From Patella vulgata (Eukaryota; Mollusca; Gastropoda; Patellidae), in NCBI RefSeq assembly GCF_932274485.2, contig NC_065884.2:74231046-74295045 (forward strand): 64,000 nucleotides of DNA, in the 5' to 3' direction. The notes under the pieces were generated by a model that worked only from the letters and a program-made list of their open reading frames with translations, searched no databases and was not told the origin of the DNA. Below, piece after piece: positions 11,601-22,884 of this stretch. A program made the translations under genes and the position numbers. Each line of letters begins with the position of its first letter. Positions within the stretch are counted from its first letter, which is position 1.

Positions 11601-14600
11601 CGACCTCCAGACTAGCGAGCCAGCGTCTTACCCATTTAGCCACGTGATCCCCCGGTTCCAAAAAGCAGATATTAATGTAATATGTGTGTACGTATAGTGA
11701 AAATCATCTTCTGTATCCCCAGTGATATCTACTCCACACAATACCCTCCATTCTACTCCACACAATACCCTGGGTTTCATTCTACTTCATTATACTCTGA
11801 ACCAATCAAAAAACAGTTTACATACGAGTCATAGCGTCATTGTTTATTATTATTATTATTATTACAGCATATTTATAGTGCACCCTTTCATATAACATGT
11901 TCAGGGGCACTTTACAAAGTGACAATGTAAATCACACATAAACAACAAGATTATGGGCATGTTAACGATTGTATACAGAGTCAGTTAAAAGCCTGATTAA
12001 ATAAATGTGTTTTAAGTTGTTTTTTAAAAGAATACAGAGATGTAAAACATCTTAAACTAAATGGTAGATTATTCCATAAAACAGGTGCTTGATAACTAAA
12101 AGAGCGCTGACCATAGGAGACTAGTTGAACAGTTTTGGGCTTTAAAAGTAGTTTATCTGATGTACGTAATGTTCAGCCAGGTGTATAAAGTTCTAAAAGA
12201 TCTGAGAGGTAAACAGGAGCTAAATTATTTAAACATTTAAAAGTAAGTAATAAAATCTTAAAATCAATTCGATATTTAACAGGTAACCAGTGTAAATTAT
12301 ATAAAACAGGAGTTATGTGGTCACATTTCTTAGTTAAAGTAACAAGTCTAGCCGCAGTATTCTGTACTTTTTGTAATTTATCTATAAGCTTTAAAGGTAA
12401 ACCAACTAAAAGTGAATTAAAGTTATCTAATCGAGAAGTGACCAGAGAATTAACAATTGACTTAGTGGCCTCCACAGTTACACATTTACGTATTTTACCT
12501 ATATTTCTAATATTAAAATAGCACAATTTACAAATATTATTTACTTGAGCTCCCATAAGCATAAAACTATCAAAGATAGGGCCAATATTACAGCAGAATA
12601 AGATGAAAATATATCACAATTACCAATTACAACAGGGGGGTTATCTTGTGCAGATTTACTTAATTGATGCCTTGAGCCTAATAACAAATATTCGGTTTTA
12701 TCATCATTCAATTTTAGAAAGTTCTTTGACATCCATTTTCTAATTTCACTAATACAGTTCTCAAGTTGCAATTTTGATAAATTGAAAGAAGATGGACAAT
12801 TAGGTGTAAATGAAATATATAATTGAGTATCATCAAATACAAATGAAGGCTGAGACCATATTTTCTGACAATATCTCCTAATGGTGACGTATAGAGGGTA
12901 AATAAAATCGGACCAAGAACAGAACCTTGGGGAACCCCAGATGACAAAACAGATTCAGACGACGATTTGCAATTAACTAAAATACACTGTTTTCTACCCA
13001 GAAGATAGCTCTCTAAAAGATTTACATTCCCTTCACCCACTCGATTGGTCGATAAAAATAGCACAAGTATCAAGGGCAGATAATTTGACCGTGTCTCCCC
13101 CGTGAATGAACCCAGAGTATGCTGGAGTAGAACGGAATGATACCACTGATGATACTGACTGTCTCCCCCGTGAATGAACCCAGGGTATGGTGGAGTAGAA
13201 CGGAATGATACCATTGATGATACTGACTGTGTCTCCCCCGTGAATGAACCCAGGGTATGGTGGAGTAGAACGGAATGATACCACTGAGGATACCTAGGAT
13301 GAGTGAAAATTGAAAAAAATTATTTTGAAATTTCTAATCATTTATGTTTGGTGAAATACTTGAATAGTCCAAATTGAATGGCAGTCGTTTGGGCCTGTTT
13401 AGTCCATTCTACATGTTTTTAGACATGTTTCGTGAATCAGTAATTTTTAAATATTTTCACGTTAAGGTGTAGAGTTGCCTGTCAACCTCGTTGGTTTTCC
13501 CTGAGACCTCTGGTTTCCTCCCTCTATTAAAGACACTTACCTGCAAGTGAATTATTGAAATATTTTTTAACCATATGACAATTCTTCCCAAGGTCAAAAA
13601 ATAACAGCTCTGTAGGTTTGTTTCCAATTTCAACTTTTCTTTTATAGAGGCTAGAAAAATATATTGCTGCAAAAGAAGAAATGGAAAAAGATTTATTTTC
13701 AAAGGTAAATAACATGTCATCCAAGTATGAATGATTTATCATTTGTATTTGTGTAATAAAAGACACAATAAGAAAATCTGATTCTTAATTTTAGTTTTAA
13801 ATATTTTATTAAATAAAACTAAATAAGGTTTACTGTCTAACATTCCTGTACCACGTGTTATTGAGGGTTAGGGTTAGAATAAAACTAAAAATGGTTTACC
13901 GTCTAACGTTCCTGTACCACGTGTTATTGAGGGTTAGGGTTAGAATAAAACTAAATAAGGTTTACCGTCCAACGTTCCTGTACCACGGGTTATTGAGGGT
14001 TAGGGTTAGAATAAAACTAAAAATGGTTTACTGTCTAACGTTCCTGTACCACGGGTTATTGAAGGAGGAAAATTGGTTTAATGGACAGAAATTTTGACTG
14101 GACAGCACCATGTTCCTGAAGCAATGACTGCAAGTTTTACAACATCTAGCCATTATCTCCCTTTACTGCACACACATGAACAGTAGCGTTGTGCAATCGG
14201 AGGTCGGGACACATAAACACTCAAATCAGACATGGCGACCTACAATTAATGATGAAATATGCAGGGTATTACGTGAAAGACTTGATAAGATTACAGAGTT
14301 AAAGCAAAATCAAGCCTTCTAGTGATGGTAATTTTTACAGGACAGTGTAGTTTCTGCCTACTCTTGATCAAGTTCGAGTTGTTGGATCTTCTTTAATGTG
14401 GACACCATCTCGTACTCAATGGACCACCAGTTTTCATCCTTTTCCTTACTGAACCAGTGACATGAGGAAAGCATCCTGGAAAATCTCAAGAAACCTTCTC
14501 GACAAACACCAAGATCAAAGTCAGGATCTCCCGGTTAATTATTATCATCTACATAAATATCTTTTATTTTTAGTTTGTGGCCATATTAAATAGTAAAAAA

Positions 14601-17600
14601 GAAAAAATAAGAAATTTAAAAGAAAATGGTTCAGGTAAGAGAGACTTTAGGGTTTAACATCCACTTGAAACTAACAAGATCATTTCACAATTAACATATG
14701 GTATAATAATTTGTTTACAGGGAATATTTTAATATGACTCAAGTTGTTATTAGATTTATGAGTTTGACTCAAATATGAATGATTTTTATATTACATATAA
14801 TTATTTTCAGTTAAAAAATATTTTTATATTACTTTTAAAAACATATTCAAATCAATTAATTTATTATAATTTTACTTCAAATCCTTCTCAAAACATTGTA
14901 ATTGTCAGGGAATACCCCTGCTATAAAAAATTGATCAAAAGAGGTCATTGTTGTGTCAAGTGACTTAGCTGTCTCGGTACCTAGCAACAGGTGCGAAGCC
15001 GGAGGAGAATTCATTGCATATACAAGACGATGCTGTCTTTAATCGCTGACTGTTTATTACAAATATCGAAGCCCAATAAATTATTGGATTATCCACTGCC
15101 CTAGTTTTTTTCCGTGGTTTTTAAGTCAGAAACTGTTGCACGATCAAGTTTATCAACATATACATCAAGCGCTCACTAACTCGTGCTATATTTGATGTGT
15201 TATTACAGGTGATGATAATGAGAAAGATGATGGAACATCAGGTAACACTTATTCCGTTTTATTTATGATGACTAAATCTTTATTTCACACCCAGCATATA
15301 CATGGGGAGCCACGGTGGCTCAGTGGGTGAAACGTTGGCTCGTTTACCTGGAGGTCTCCTGTTAAAGTAGGATGTTAAACCCCATTTTATTTCTGAGGGT
15401 ATAAATGAAGGAATTAAAATCTGTATTTCTTATTCTTTTGGAAACTTGCTCATGTATAAGGTCATGTTGAGACTAACATCAACTTAACACTGACTAGGTC
15501 ATGTTGAGACTAACATCAACGTAACACTGACTAGGTCATGTTGAGACTAACATCAACTTAACACTGACTAGATCATGTTGAGACTAACATATGGTGCTCT
15601 CATGTTAATAATTCACCTGTTTGTTTAACAACAGGAGGAAACCAAAGGACCTGCAGAAAAACCCTGAGATTATTCATGCCTCTTGACTTAATAACAGGCC
15701 TAGTGATCTAAAGTACACCCTGACTTGATCATATTGAGACTAACATATGGGATTCATGTCTCTTGACTTAATAACAGACCTAGTGACCTAAAACTCACCC
15801 TTTATACTGTTTATTTCACCCTTGATCATCAGGTCATACAAAAACAATATATTCCTTCCTAAATATCTGATACATGTTGTTAAATGTATGATTATCCAGT
15901 ATTATTGTCAATAACATTTATCAGGGATGCTTACTTGGTAATTGAGCCTACAATGTTTATGCATTTCCATTCAAGTTTACCCGGAGAAAACAATTTGATG
16001 CGATAATTAATGAGACCATTTGTATTGTTCTTTATTTAAAATTAAAACAGGTGGTAGGCTCTCTTTAAATGATGTAGCAGTATCTTAGAAAAATAATTTT
16101 TGTGTTTGGTCTATAGTACTAAAATCTTTAACAAGGTAAAAAGGGTTGAGGTGCCCAAGGGTAGATTTGTCTGGTTCTTTGGTACAAAAGGAAAAATAAT
16201 ATCAATTGTGAACAATAGCATGATATAACTGTAGGACAGCCAGTCTGGTATCAATTGTGAACAATAGCATGATATAACTGTAGGACAGCCAGTCTGGTAT
16301 CAATTGTGAACAATAGCATGATATAACTGTAGGACAGCCAGTCCGGTATCAATTGTGAACAATAGCATGATAACTGGTATTAACCAGTGGTCGTATGACC
16401 TGCCAACTGCATTAGCCAGTCTGGTATTAACATTACCAGAAAAAAAAATATTCTTTTGAAAGTATTCTGATTTGTTTCGTCTGCTTTTAATAGGCTGTTC
16501 AGGAAAACTGCACAGCAGAACACAGACATAGCAAACAAAACATGTATGAGACATGTATAAACACATTGGTTTAAAAAATATAAAAATAGAAATGAAGATG
16601 ATAAGATTATATTTTACATTTTACAGTGTCACAGTCGAATTCTACTCGAAATGGTAGACAAAACAGAGAATAACGGGTTGAAACAAATAAAGAAGAAAGG
16701 TAAATAAACCTTAATTATTGAACACCTGACCGAAATGGAAGACAAAACAGAGAACAACAGGTTGAAACAAATAAAGAAGAAAGGTAAATAAACCTTAATT
16801 ATTGAACACCTGACCGAAATGGAAGACAAAACAGAGAACAACAGGTTGAAACAAATAAAGAAGAAAGGTAAATAAACCTTAATTATTGAACACCTGGCCA
16901 TTACATGTACCTGGCTACATAAATAGACCTTAATTATTGAACACCTACAATATTGATGATTTGTTACTGAAAGCCAGCAGTAGTCCCATTATTTGATAAA
17001 ATTTAGATTTTGTAGAGTCTGTGTTTGATCACCATTGTTTTTATTTTCTAGCGATAAAGAAGAAAATACAGATGAGGAAGAGGTAGGTTATATAAAATCA
17101 TTCACTGGATTTGATGTTTGCTTATTTGGTGCAATGTCTATTTTCTGTCTTGTCTGCAGGTTTATCTTGTAGATTTTTGTTTTGCGTGTAGTGCGGTCCT
17201 CCTGCACTTACTAATAGAGTTACTTCCCTTTCAGTATTCTGTTTATTTTTGAATATTACATGATATCAATAATCAATATTTATTGAATGATGAAAACCTA
17301 TTCAAAGTACTATATAAAGTGATATTATTTATTTATTTTAGACGCCACCACCTAAACGTCAGAGAAAGAATGTAGGCCGTAAAACTGGTGATCTAGATTC
17401 ATCGTTAGATTTAGGGGATGACGAGATTACATCATCATCTTCTACGATAGTTAAAAGGTAGAATTTATACACAGTAGGGTTTAACTAAACAGATAGATTA
17501 CTCATACACTAGGGTTTCAGTGTTGAGTCAGATGGTTGTTATGGTAACTATATGTGAATATTATGGTTATTATGTTGTATTTTTAAGGTCAGCTAGAAAG

Positions 17601-18082
17601 AGAGGAAGTGTAAGAACAGCGACACCAAGTAAACCTATTTTACCTAAAATAACTAGAAATACGTCCAATGAGAGGTAATTACTGTTATAAACATAATTTA
17701 TCTAAAATAACTAGAAATACATCCAATGAGGGGTAATTTATAATGGTTCGCATTTGCATGTTGTATCATAAGGTCTGTCATTGAGTCAACTGGCGTGGTT
17801 TCGAATCCCTGGTTGTACTAGACCACCCAACTACATTTTTCGAACAATCAGAATCGAGCAAATTTCTAATTTGTGCTACAATCTACATTAGCCCTGTCGG
17901 AGCAGAACAGTAGGACGTTAAACCCCATTTTATATTATTTAATGTCAATCATATAATTCATATAATATATATATATTTATATTTTTAGCTATGATGGTGG
18001 TCGAGGTCGGATGAGTAAAAGTAGTTCTAATAATTCTAATGTATCTAATATAGATCCTGAAGATTTGTTCAGTGTTTTGTAG
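8604..18082 (+). CDS. XRCC4: DNA repair protein XRCC4 (multi-exon)
   Basis: XRCC4 is the scaffold of DNA ligase IV in non-homologous end joining. Exons read from GT/AG sites and phase: 8604-8739, 9300-9481, 10638-10796, 13648-13704, 14574-14634, 15209-15241, about 17060-17082, 17342-17457, 17588-17674, 17989-18082; an optional one at 16627-16653. The product is about 315-324 residues (human 336). Exon 1 gives the head-domain motif LTDGQSTWTGT (human LTDGHSAWTGT). Exon 3 leads into the coiled coil. Exons 4-5 (LEKYIAAKEEMEKDLFSKF, then VAILNSKKEKI) match the ligase IV-binding helix. Then come an acidic DEEE stretch, a basic PKRQRKN patch and the C-terminal PEDLFSVL, like human PEDLFDEI. The weak point is 16600-17082: the strongest acceptor there (exon start 17052) is out of phase, so an acceptor ending at 17059 is preferred. 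Confidence 0.9.
8736..8802 (+). repeat. Tandem copies of the XRCC4 exon 1 donor
   Basis: The motif acttgt plus tatacatgggggata starts at 8736, 8766 and 8791. The first copy carries the consensus donor gtaagt (8740), the later ones gtatac. Use of the second donor (8770) would add ten codons in frame without a stop. Confidence 0.8.
9515..9925. repeat. ~150-bp interspersed repeat, two tandem copies
   Basis: Both copies hold 'attgtcgtcacctc.gtc.gtccagcgtccat', then 'gaggctaaagtaatt' and 'aaaaatcttgtggacgctct'. Same family as 6790-7145. It lies in XRCC4 intron 2. Confidence 0.8.
9931..10236 (-). repeat. SINE family A, head missing
   Basis: Minus-oriented family A copy from the ATGAAAT tail to 'ccaatgcagggatcgaa'. 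The tRNA-like head is absent. It covers the open frame 9980-10255. Confidence 0.8.
10374..10636. repeat. ~20-bp tandem array running into XRCC4 exon 3
   Basis: About twelve units of 'gtgactggtatatgtttata'. The array ends at the exon 3 acceptor tatagtttcag, an acceptor-like copy (atatagtttcag) sits at 10354-10365 before it, and 'gactggtatatgt' also occurs inside exon 3 at 10677-10689. Confidence 0.8.
11277..11654 (-). repeat. SINE family A, near full length
   Basis: Runs from an (ATGAA)n-type tail to a tRNA-like head with B-box (gattgaacacccgacc, reverse sense) and A-box regions. Imperfect flanking duplications (ggttctaaaagcaga left, ggttccaaaaagcaga right) mark it as a retroposed copy. It lies in XRCC4 intron 3. 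Confidence 0.85.
11843..13084 (-). mobile_element. CR1/L2-like LINE, truncated and frameshifted 3' part
   Basis: Minus-strand frames encode pieces of a non-LTR reverse transcriptase: a SSGVPQGSVLGPILF block (about 12850-12990), then ENCISEIRKWMSKNFLKLND and KTEYLLLGSRHQ (about 12640-12770), then the C-terminal SLVTSRLDNFNSLLVGLP and HITPVLYNLHWLPVKYRIDF blocks (12173-12500). That order and the LHWLPV motif are typical of the CR1/L2 group. Several frame changes separate the pieces, the catalytic YADD region is degraded, and endonuclease and ORF1 are absent. The 3' end is a (TAA)n tract at 11843-11864, usual for L2-type elements. It sits antisense in XRCC4 intron 3. Confidence 0.85.
13085..13290. 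repeat. ~70-bp tandem array, 3 units
   Basis: Three units containing 'gtctcccccgtgaatgaacc' and 'ggagtagaacggaatgatac' directly abut the 5' truncation of the LINE. Confidence 0.85.
13340..13460 (+). repeat. Unclassified interspersed repeat, copy 2
   Basis: Matches the repeat at 5400-5650 in 'gaaatacttgaa.agtc' and 'ttgaatggcagt'. Confidence 0.5.
13813..14064. repeat. 66-bp tandem array containing telomere-like motifs
   Basis: About 3.5 units of 66 bp. Three carry gagggttagggttag (13863, 13929, 13995). It lies in XRCC4 intron 4. The length is a multiple of three, which explains the open frame 13855-14097. Confidence 0.85.
15305..15395 (+). repeat. SINE family A, internally deleted
   Basis: Head (ccacggtggctcagtggg, ggctcg..acctggaggt) joined directly to the tail (aggatgttaaaccccatttt). 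The whole middle is missing. Confidence 0.75.
15459..15790. repeat. ~40-bp tandem units (ggtcatgttgagactaacat)
   Basis: Four close units at 15459-15600, then further looser repeats to 15790. They resemble the 'gactaacatatgg' block of SINE family B and probably grew from one. XRCC4 intron 6. Confidence 0.65.
16199..16395. repeat. 49-bp tandem array, 4 units
   Basis: Units start with 'tatcaattgtgaacaatagc' at 49-bp spacing (16200, 16249, 16298, 16347). Confidence 0.9.
16647..16898 (+). repeat. 84-bp tandem array with exon-like content, 3 units
   Basis: Three 84-bp units start at 16647, 16731 and 16815. Each holds 'aaataaagaagaaag' followed by a donor-like gtaaat. The motif ataaagaagaaa also occurs at the next XRCC4 exon (17054-17065). 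Only the first unit is preceded by a good acceptor (tttttacag-type, ending 16626). It may be an amplified exon edge. Confidence 0.75.
17640..17740 (+). repeat. Duplicated XRCC4 exon 9 end and donor
   Basis: Bases 17642-17680 (last exon bases plus gtaatt) are repeated at 17700-17738 with two substitutions. Spacing is 58 bp. Confidence 0.85.
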
Positions 18083-18692
18083 ACTTATTTATCAGACAGA
18101 ATAGTACATAACTGTTTGTATCTGGTTTATTTATCAGACATTTCAATCAGTTTCTAATGTGCTTGATACTGAAATTTGAGAGAACAACTGTAATAATAGG
18201 AGGTAGCCATTGTTTACGATTCAGACATAATGTTGTGTATTAATTGTATAATTTGTATATAATACAGGCATAATGTTGTGTATTAAACATAACCTAATAT
18301 TGTATATATCACATGAATATACTACTGCTAATATAATAGAATATATTGTATTAACATGTTTGTTTGTTTGTATCTAAGACGCCATGTTGAATGTCCCAAC
18401 TTGTTGTTGTTTATTAGGTGAATGTTTGTGATTAGTTGTTTCTGCTTAGGCTAAGTAGAGATAATTAATTTTATACCTGCTGGAGTATAATTAGTTCAAT
18501 TATATCCATACCTTGACTAAGTTTGATAATGGTGTGGAGACTTGATTAATAGTTCTATTAAATCCATACCTTGACTAAGTTCGATGATGATCAGTTTCTG
18601 TTCATGTTTTGCCAAGTTGATTGTGTGAGCTATAAACCAGTGGGATCACGGCGGTTGACATCAGCATTACCATTTTATGTGTTTGTCTTCAA

Positions 18693-19066
18693 TTGGGAAT
18701 CACGGTGGCTAAGTGGGTAAGACACTGGCTCGCTAGCCTGGAGGTAGGGTGTTCGATCCCAGCATTGGCCGAGAAAGTTCTTCCATATTTTCCGGCGTGG
18801 TTCCCCCATGTCACTGATGCAAGCCAGAGGGCCTGACAAGGATAGTTGTCAAGTAGTTTGGATTGGACGAAAAAATGATATCCCGTGTACACATTGGCGT
18901 GCACATAAAAGATCCCTTGACAGTTGGAATTCGATATAAGAGTATGCCGTAGCGCCGCTGCCCGGGCAAAATTTCCCTCATAGCACACTGTATGGTGTAT
19001 GCCCGTCTTCATTAGCCCAGTTCGGAGCAGAACTGTAGGACGTTAAACCCAATTTCATTTCATTTT
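18693..19066 (+). mobile_element. SINE family A, full length with perfect TSD
   Basis: A 374-bp tRNA-derived SINE flanked by the perfect 12-bp duplication gtttgtcttcaa (18681-18692 and 19067-19078). The Pol III A-box-like motif tggctaagtgg is at 18706-18716 and the B-box-like gttcgatcc at 18751-18759. The tail is aggacgttaaacccaatttc plus atttcatttt. The intact duplication suggests a young insertion. The minus-strand open frame 18689-19012 is a shadow of it. Confidence 0.92.
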
Positions 19067-19269
19067 GTTTGTCTTCAAATAGACCAAATTACAACCAAAT
19101 AAACAAACTTTTCAGCCGTGTGTAACTTGAATAATGAAGAAATATTGACTCCATTATAATAAATTGTAGGGTCAGGGTTGGGTGGTCCTGTGGTTTAACA
19201 CTTGCACGTGAAGATCTGTCATTGAGTCAATTGGTGTGGTTTCTATTCCCTGGAGAATCCCGATTGATT

Positions 19270-19580
19270 TTTTTTTACTGTACTGGTTGTTGGTCCCAGT
19301 ATTGACCAATCATAATTTGGGACAGAAATTGTACTGGTTGTTGGTCCCAGTATTAACCAATCATAATTTGGGACACAAATTGTACTGGTTGTTGGTCCCA
19401 GTATTAACCAATCATAATGTCGGACAGAAATTGTACTGGTTGTTGGTCCCAGTATTGACCAATCATAATTTGGGACACAAATTGTACTGGTTGTTGGTCC
19501 CAGTATTGACCAATCATAATTTGGGACACAAATTGTACTGGTCGTTGGTCCCAGTATTGACCAATCATAATTTGTGGTTC
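19270..19580. repeat. 51-bp tandem array with a hairpin in each unit
   Basis: Six 51-bp units. Each contains ttggtc, 8 bases, then gaccaa (or a close variant), which can fold back, and overlaps a CCAAT motif. 51 is a multiple of three, so both strands stay open (19236-19664 plus, 19404-19595 minus). These are not supported as genes. Confidence 0.9.
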
Positions 19581-20160
19581 CATCAAACGAAACACTACCA
19601 GGAATATTTATTCACGAAACGTCATTTACACTTTCAACCGCCATTTTTAGGCCCCAAACTATGACGTCATGGGTGTTATACAGGTCAAAACCCCCACACG
19701 CCTGGCATACATTGAAGTGTTTTTGGTGTTTAATAAGTTACGTTCATGTAGTATTTATCAGAATAAGTATTAACTGTGGACAAACCGGAATTTATATCGA
19801 TACTCATGAGTACAGTCACTTGACCCCATTTTCTCAGTGTTGCACGTGGGTAGAGTTTTTTCCCGAACTTTTCCCTTGCATTAAAGGGTGAGCGATAGAG
19901 GCCGAATCGATTTTAAAATTGAATTTATTTTCTAGCTTTGGTTACATGAGTCATCAATATATATTGAAAACATTTGGGTCAACTAATAGCATTGAATATT
20001 GCGGAGTCCGCGAGAAAACAGGTTATCTCCCTTGCATGATAATGAGTAGATTATCTAAACATAATTCAGATAGAAGTTCAATTATTATTTATTACTTTAA
20101 TTGTAAAGGAACATTGGTCATAAGTTAATAGTTTTAATCAGAATAACAGTAACCTAATTA

Positions 20161-21600
20161 TTAATCTCGTACAATGTTAGTTATTTTATTAATTGTTGTT
20201 TGAATTGTAAAGTTTCTATGATCATCAATAAATCCACTGACAGGATTACTGAGTCTATCCCAGTCAATAAGATCAGTACAACAGACCCAATCACCAGGTT
20301 CAGCAGTCTCATTACATTGTTTAACTACAGATTGTCTATCATCTGTTTTATTTATAACTTTATATGTGACGTCAACTTTACATGACGTAATACTTTTATC
20401 TTCTACGTCTTTCAGGTTTAATATAACATCTAATGGTGATGAGTACACAGAGATATGCCATGTAAAACCTGAAACTACATGTTGTTTACCAAACACTATA
20501 CCTCTCACAGTATCAACATTAAAAACATCTTCAAACATATTCTGATGACAACTTACAATTTTACCAAGTTGATTAGTTAACAAAGTTTTATCTATCTCTA
20601 CTACTTGAAATGTTGAATATCTTACATCAGGTATATCCAATTTTCTACAACAACTTTCATCTTTCTCCTGTCTAACTTTAGGTAATCTTTGTAGAACTTG
20701 AACAACAGACGAATCTTCTAAAACATTCACTGAATATTTAACACTAGCTTTTAAATCTTCGGTTAGTCTTTTAATGTCCTCCATTAATTTCCCAAATTTG
20801 GATTCTTCTTGTTCACTAGTTTTCTGCATTTCCTTTTTAATATTTTCTCCAAGTTTACGGAATTCTGAGCAGATTTTATCCACCTGTGCATCTACTTTGT
20901 CACACTCTGATTTTGTACAGTTGTTTACTTCAATCAATTTACTATTCAAATTATCATAATGTTTCTGAAAATTGGTAATTTGTTTTTCTAAATCGTCATT
21001 CAGAGTTTTTAGGTCTTGTCTGATATTTTGTCTGACTTCATCCTTCTGTAAATCTAACAAATTATGTCCGTTATGATCGGTCACGAGACAATTCAAGCAC
21101 ACGGCTAGTGAACAATCTTTACAGTAAATTTTTACTTTCTTTCCTTCATGGTTTGGACAGAAATCTTTCGGATGTGTGACGGAAGTGGCTGTTGTCTTTT
21201 CCTTCATTGGTTCGTTTGATTGTTGACAGACTTGTTTTTCATCATATCGACAAACAACATGGTCTTTACAAGATTTTAACTTATCATGCATGGTTTTACA
21301 TGATTTACATAAATATTGATCACAGTCTCGACAAAAATATTGACATGTATCTTTAGTACATACATCACATTGTGGAATAGTAGAATTGTCATCAATGTTT
21401 AGTTTAGGTTTAAAACGCTGTATACCCCCGTCTATAAGACACCGACATAATGGACATTGGAACTGGTCTTTAGTAGAGGTTTTGTTCACATAATCTTCTA
21501 AACAGATGAAACAAAAAGTATGTTGACAATCTATCAAAACCGGTGTTTCAAAATCATGTAAACAAATCATGCACACGTCTTTATCTGTCTGTTTAGCCAT
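20161..21600 (-). CDS. RING/B-box TRIM-like E3 ligase candidate
   Basis: A 479-residue single-exon frame beginning MAKQTDKDVCMICL. Residues 10-52 form a C3HC4 RING (C10, C13, C25, H27, C30, C33, C49, C52), which would recruit an E2 enzyme and give ubiquitin ligase activity. Residues about 78-117 (CDVCTKDTCQYFCRDC) look like a first B-box and 147-187 (FCPNHEGKKVKIYCKDC through HNGHN) a second. A long charged helix, about 190-290, is probably a coiled coil for dimerisation. The last 150 residues match no domain I recognise: no NHL, SPRY or filamin repeat is visible. It is intronless, like many expanded invertebrate TRIM genes. A truncated paralogue lies at 178-1088. The substrate is unknown. 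Confidence 0.88.
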   Translation of the reverse strand: MAKQTDKDVCMICLHDFETPVLIDCQHTFCFICLEDYVNKTSTKDQFQCPLCRCLIDGGIQRFKPKLNIDDNSTIPQCDVCTKDTCQYFCRDCDQYLCKSCKTMHDKLKSCKDHVVCRYDEKQVCQQSNEPMKEKTTATSVTHPKDFCPNHEGKKVKIYCKDCSLAVCLNCLVTDHNGHNLLDLQKDEVRQNIRQDLKTLNDDLEKQITNFQKHYDNLNSKLIEVNNCTKSECDKVDAQVDKICSEFRKLGENIKKEMQKTSEQEESKFGKLMEDIKRLTEDLKASVKYSVNVLEDSSVVQVLQRLPKVRQEKDESCCRKLDIPDVRYSTFQVVEIDKTLLTNQLGKIVSCHQNMFEDVFNVDTVRGIVFGKQHVVSGFTWHISVYSSPLDVILNLKDVEDKSITSCKVDVTYKVINKTDDRQSVVKQCNETAEPGDWVCCTDLIDWDRLSNPVSGFIDDHRNFTIQTTINKITNIVRD

Positions 21601-21604
21601 GTTG

Positions 21605-22610
21605 AATACAACACGAGTTGAAACAGGATAAAACTACAGAATCAATCAGTAGTCAGATATAACATACGACAGTGTAGTTTACAGTCTTACTGTTCCACGG
21701 GTTGTATAAAATACAGAATGAATCAGTTAGTCCAATATAAAACACGGTATAAAAATCAAAACTATTAGAACTGTATAGTTTACAGTCTTACAGGTAACTA
21801 GTCTACTAGATCACTGACACAACAATACAACAACTTCTTCTCTCTAGTCAACATGGACGTCACGAGTCACCTCGAACACTTTATCCTGCCTTGACCCCGA
21901 GGTCATCAATCACGTGATATTAAACTACGACAGTTAATACGTAAACAAACTGTATACAAGTGAGATATACATGTGGTATTGGACTGTATATAAGGGGTAT
22001 TTGAGATATTTCTACTTCCCCGGTCAGTCATACTTAATGTTTTGTTTCAATCAACATCAATGTAAATTCGTCGAGCAAACCAGATAATATCTACATTTAT
22101 ACGTCAGGGTGTCAGTGTCAACATATATTAACTTGCTACAATTTCTCAGAAATTCAAAACGATTAAAACACTAGAGTTTACTGCAGTCTTGCGGGTAAAC
22201 AGTCTACTAGATAACTAAGACAACAAAACCACATCTCATTCTCTTTAGTTATCATCCACGTTATAGATCACTCTACTAGATTCTAATTCCAACTGTCAGG
22301 TTGTCTTGTACATGAACACCAATTTCGGTTGTCCAGGTTTATTGTACATGAACACCAATATGTATAGAGGGTTATTTTTATTGGTTTCTCGTTAACGGTT
22401 GATTGAGTTTGAATATGTTAGATATATATTATACACATATTTCTATAGACTACCTGTATGTTACCTGTACAGGTGTATATATTATAGTTTCATCAATTAA
22501 TACCGAATAGGACTGTTGGTTTCTCGTTAACGGTTGATTGAGTTTGAATATGTTAGATATATATTATAAACATATTTCTATAGGCTACCTGTATATTATA
22601 TATTTATAGC
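21605..22610. repeat. 5' flank of the TRIM-like gene with local duplications
   Basis: Duplicated segments: 21625-21690 against 21715-21800 ('acagaatcaatcagt', 'tagtttacagtcttac'), 21785-21850 against 22175-22250 ('gtctactagat', 'acaacaa'), and a ~120-bp pair at 22378-22470 and 22518-22600 ('tttctcgttaacggttgatt'). I see no coding sequence. Confidence 0.6.
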
Positions 22611-22884
22611 TTCACTCACCAACAACAAAAGAATAGGTGAATAACAACCTGATATAATATTTCTTATATACAGTGTATCTTAATACAGGTGACATGTACA
22701 AGCTGAATAACAACAATACTAGTCTATTGATAGGACAGGAGGACCGCACCACACATAAACAAAATACACTCATGACAAACACGTGGACAATACACACAAT
22801 ATATACACATACAATTTATATAATAAATGAAAAACATATTTATCAAATCAAGTGAATTTATCCGGGTACCAGTCACAAATCTCC

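Noticed and set aside
16629-16901. 90-residue hydrophobic repeat frame (minus strand)
   Set aside because: An artefact of the 84-bp array, antisense to XRCC4.
18700-18770. Possible tRNA gene (A and B boxes)
   Set aside because: It is the head of SINE family A: no full cloverleaf, and a 3' body, tail and target duplication are present.
19236-19664. 142-residue frame with a 17-residue repeat
   Set aside because: A by-product of the 51-bp array. The opposite strand is open as well.
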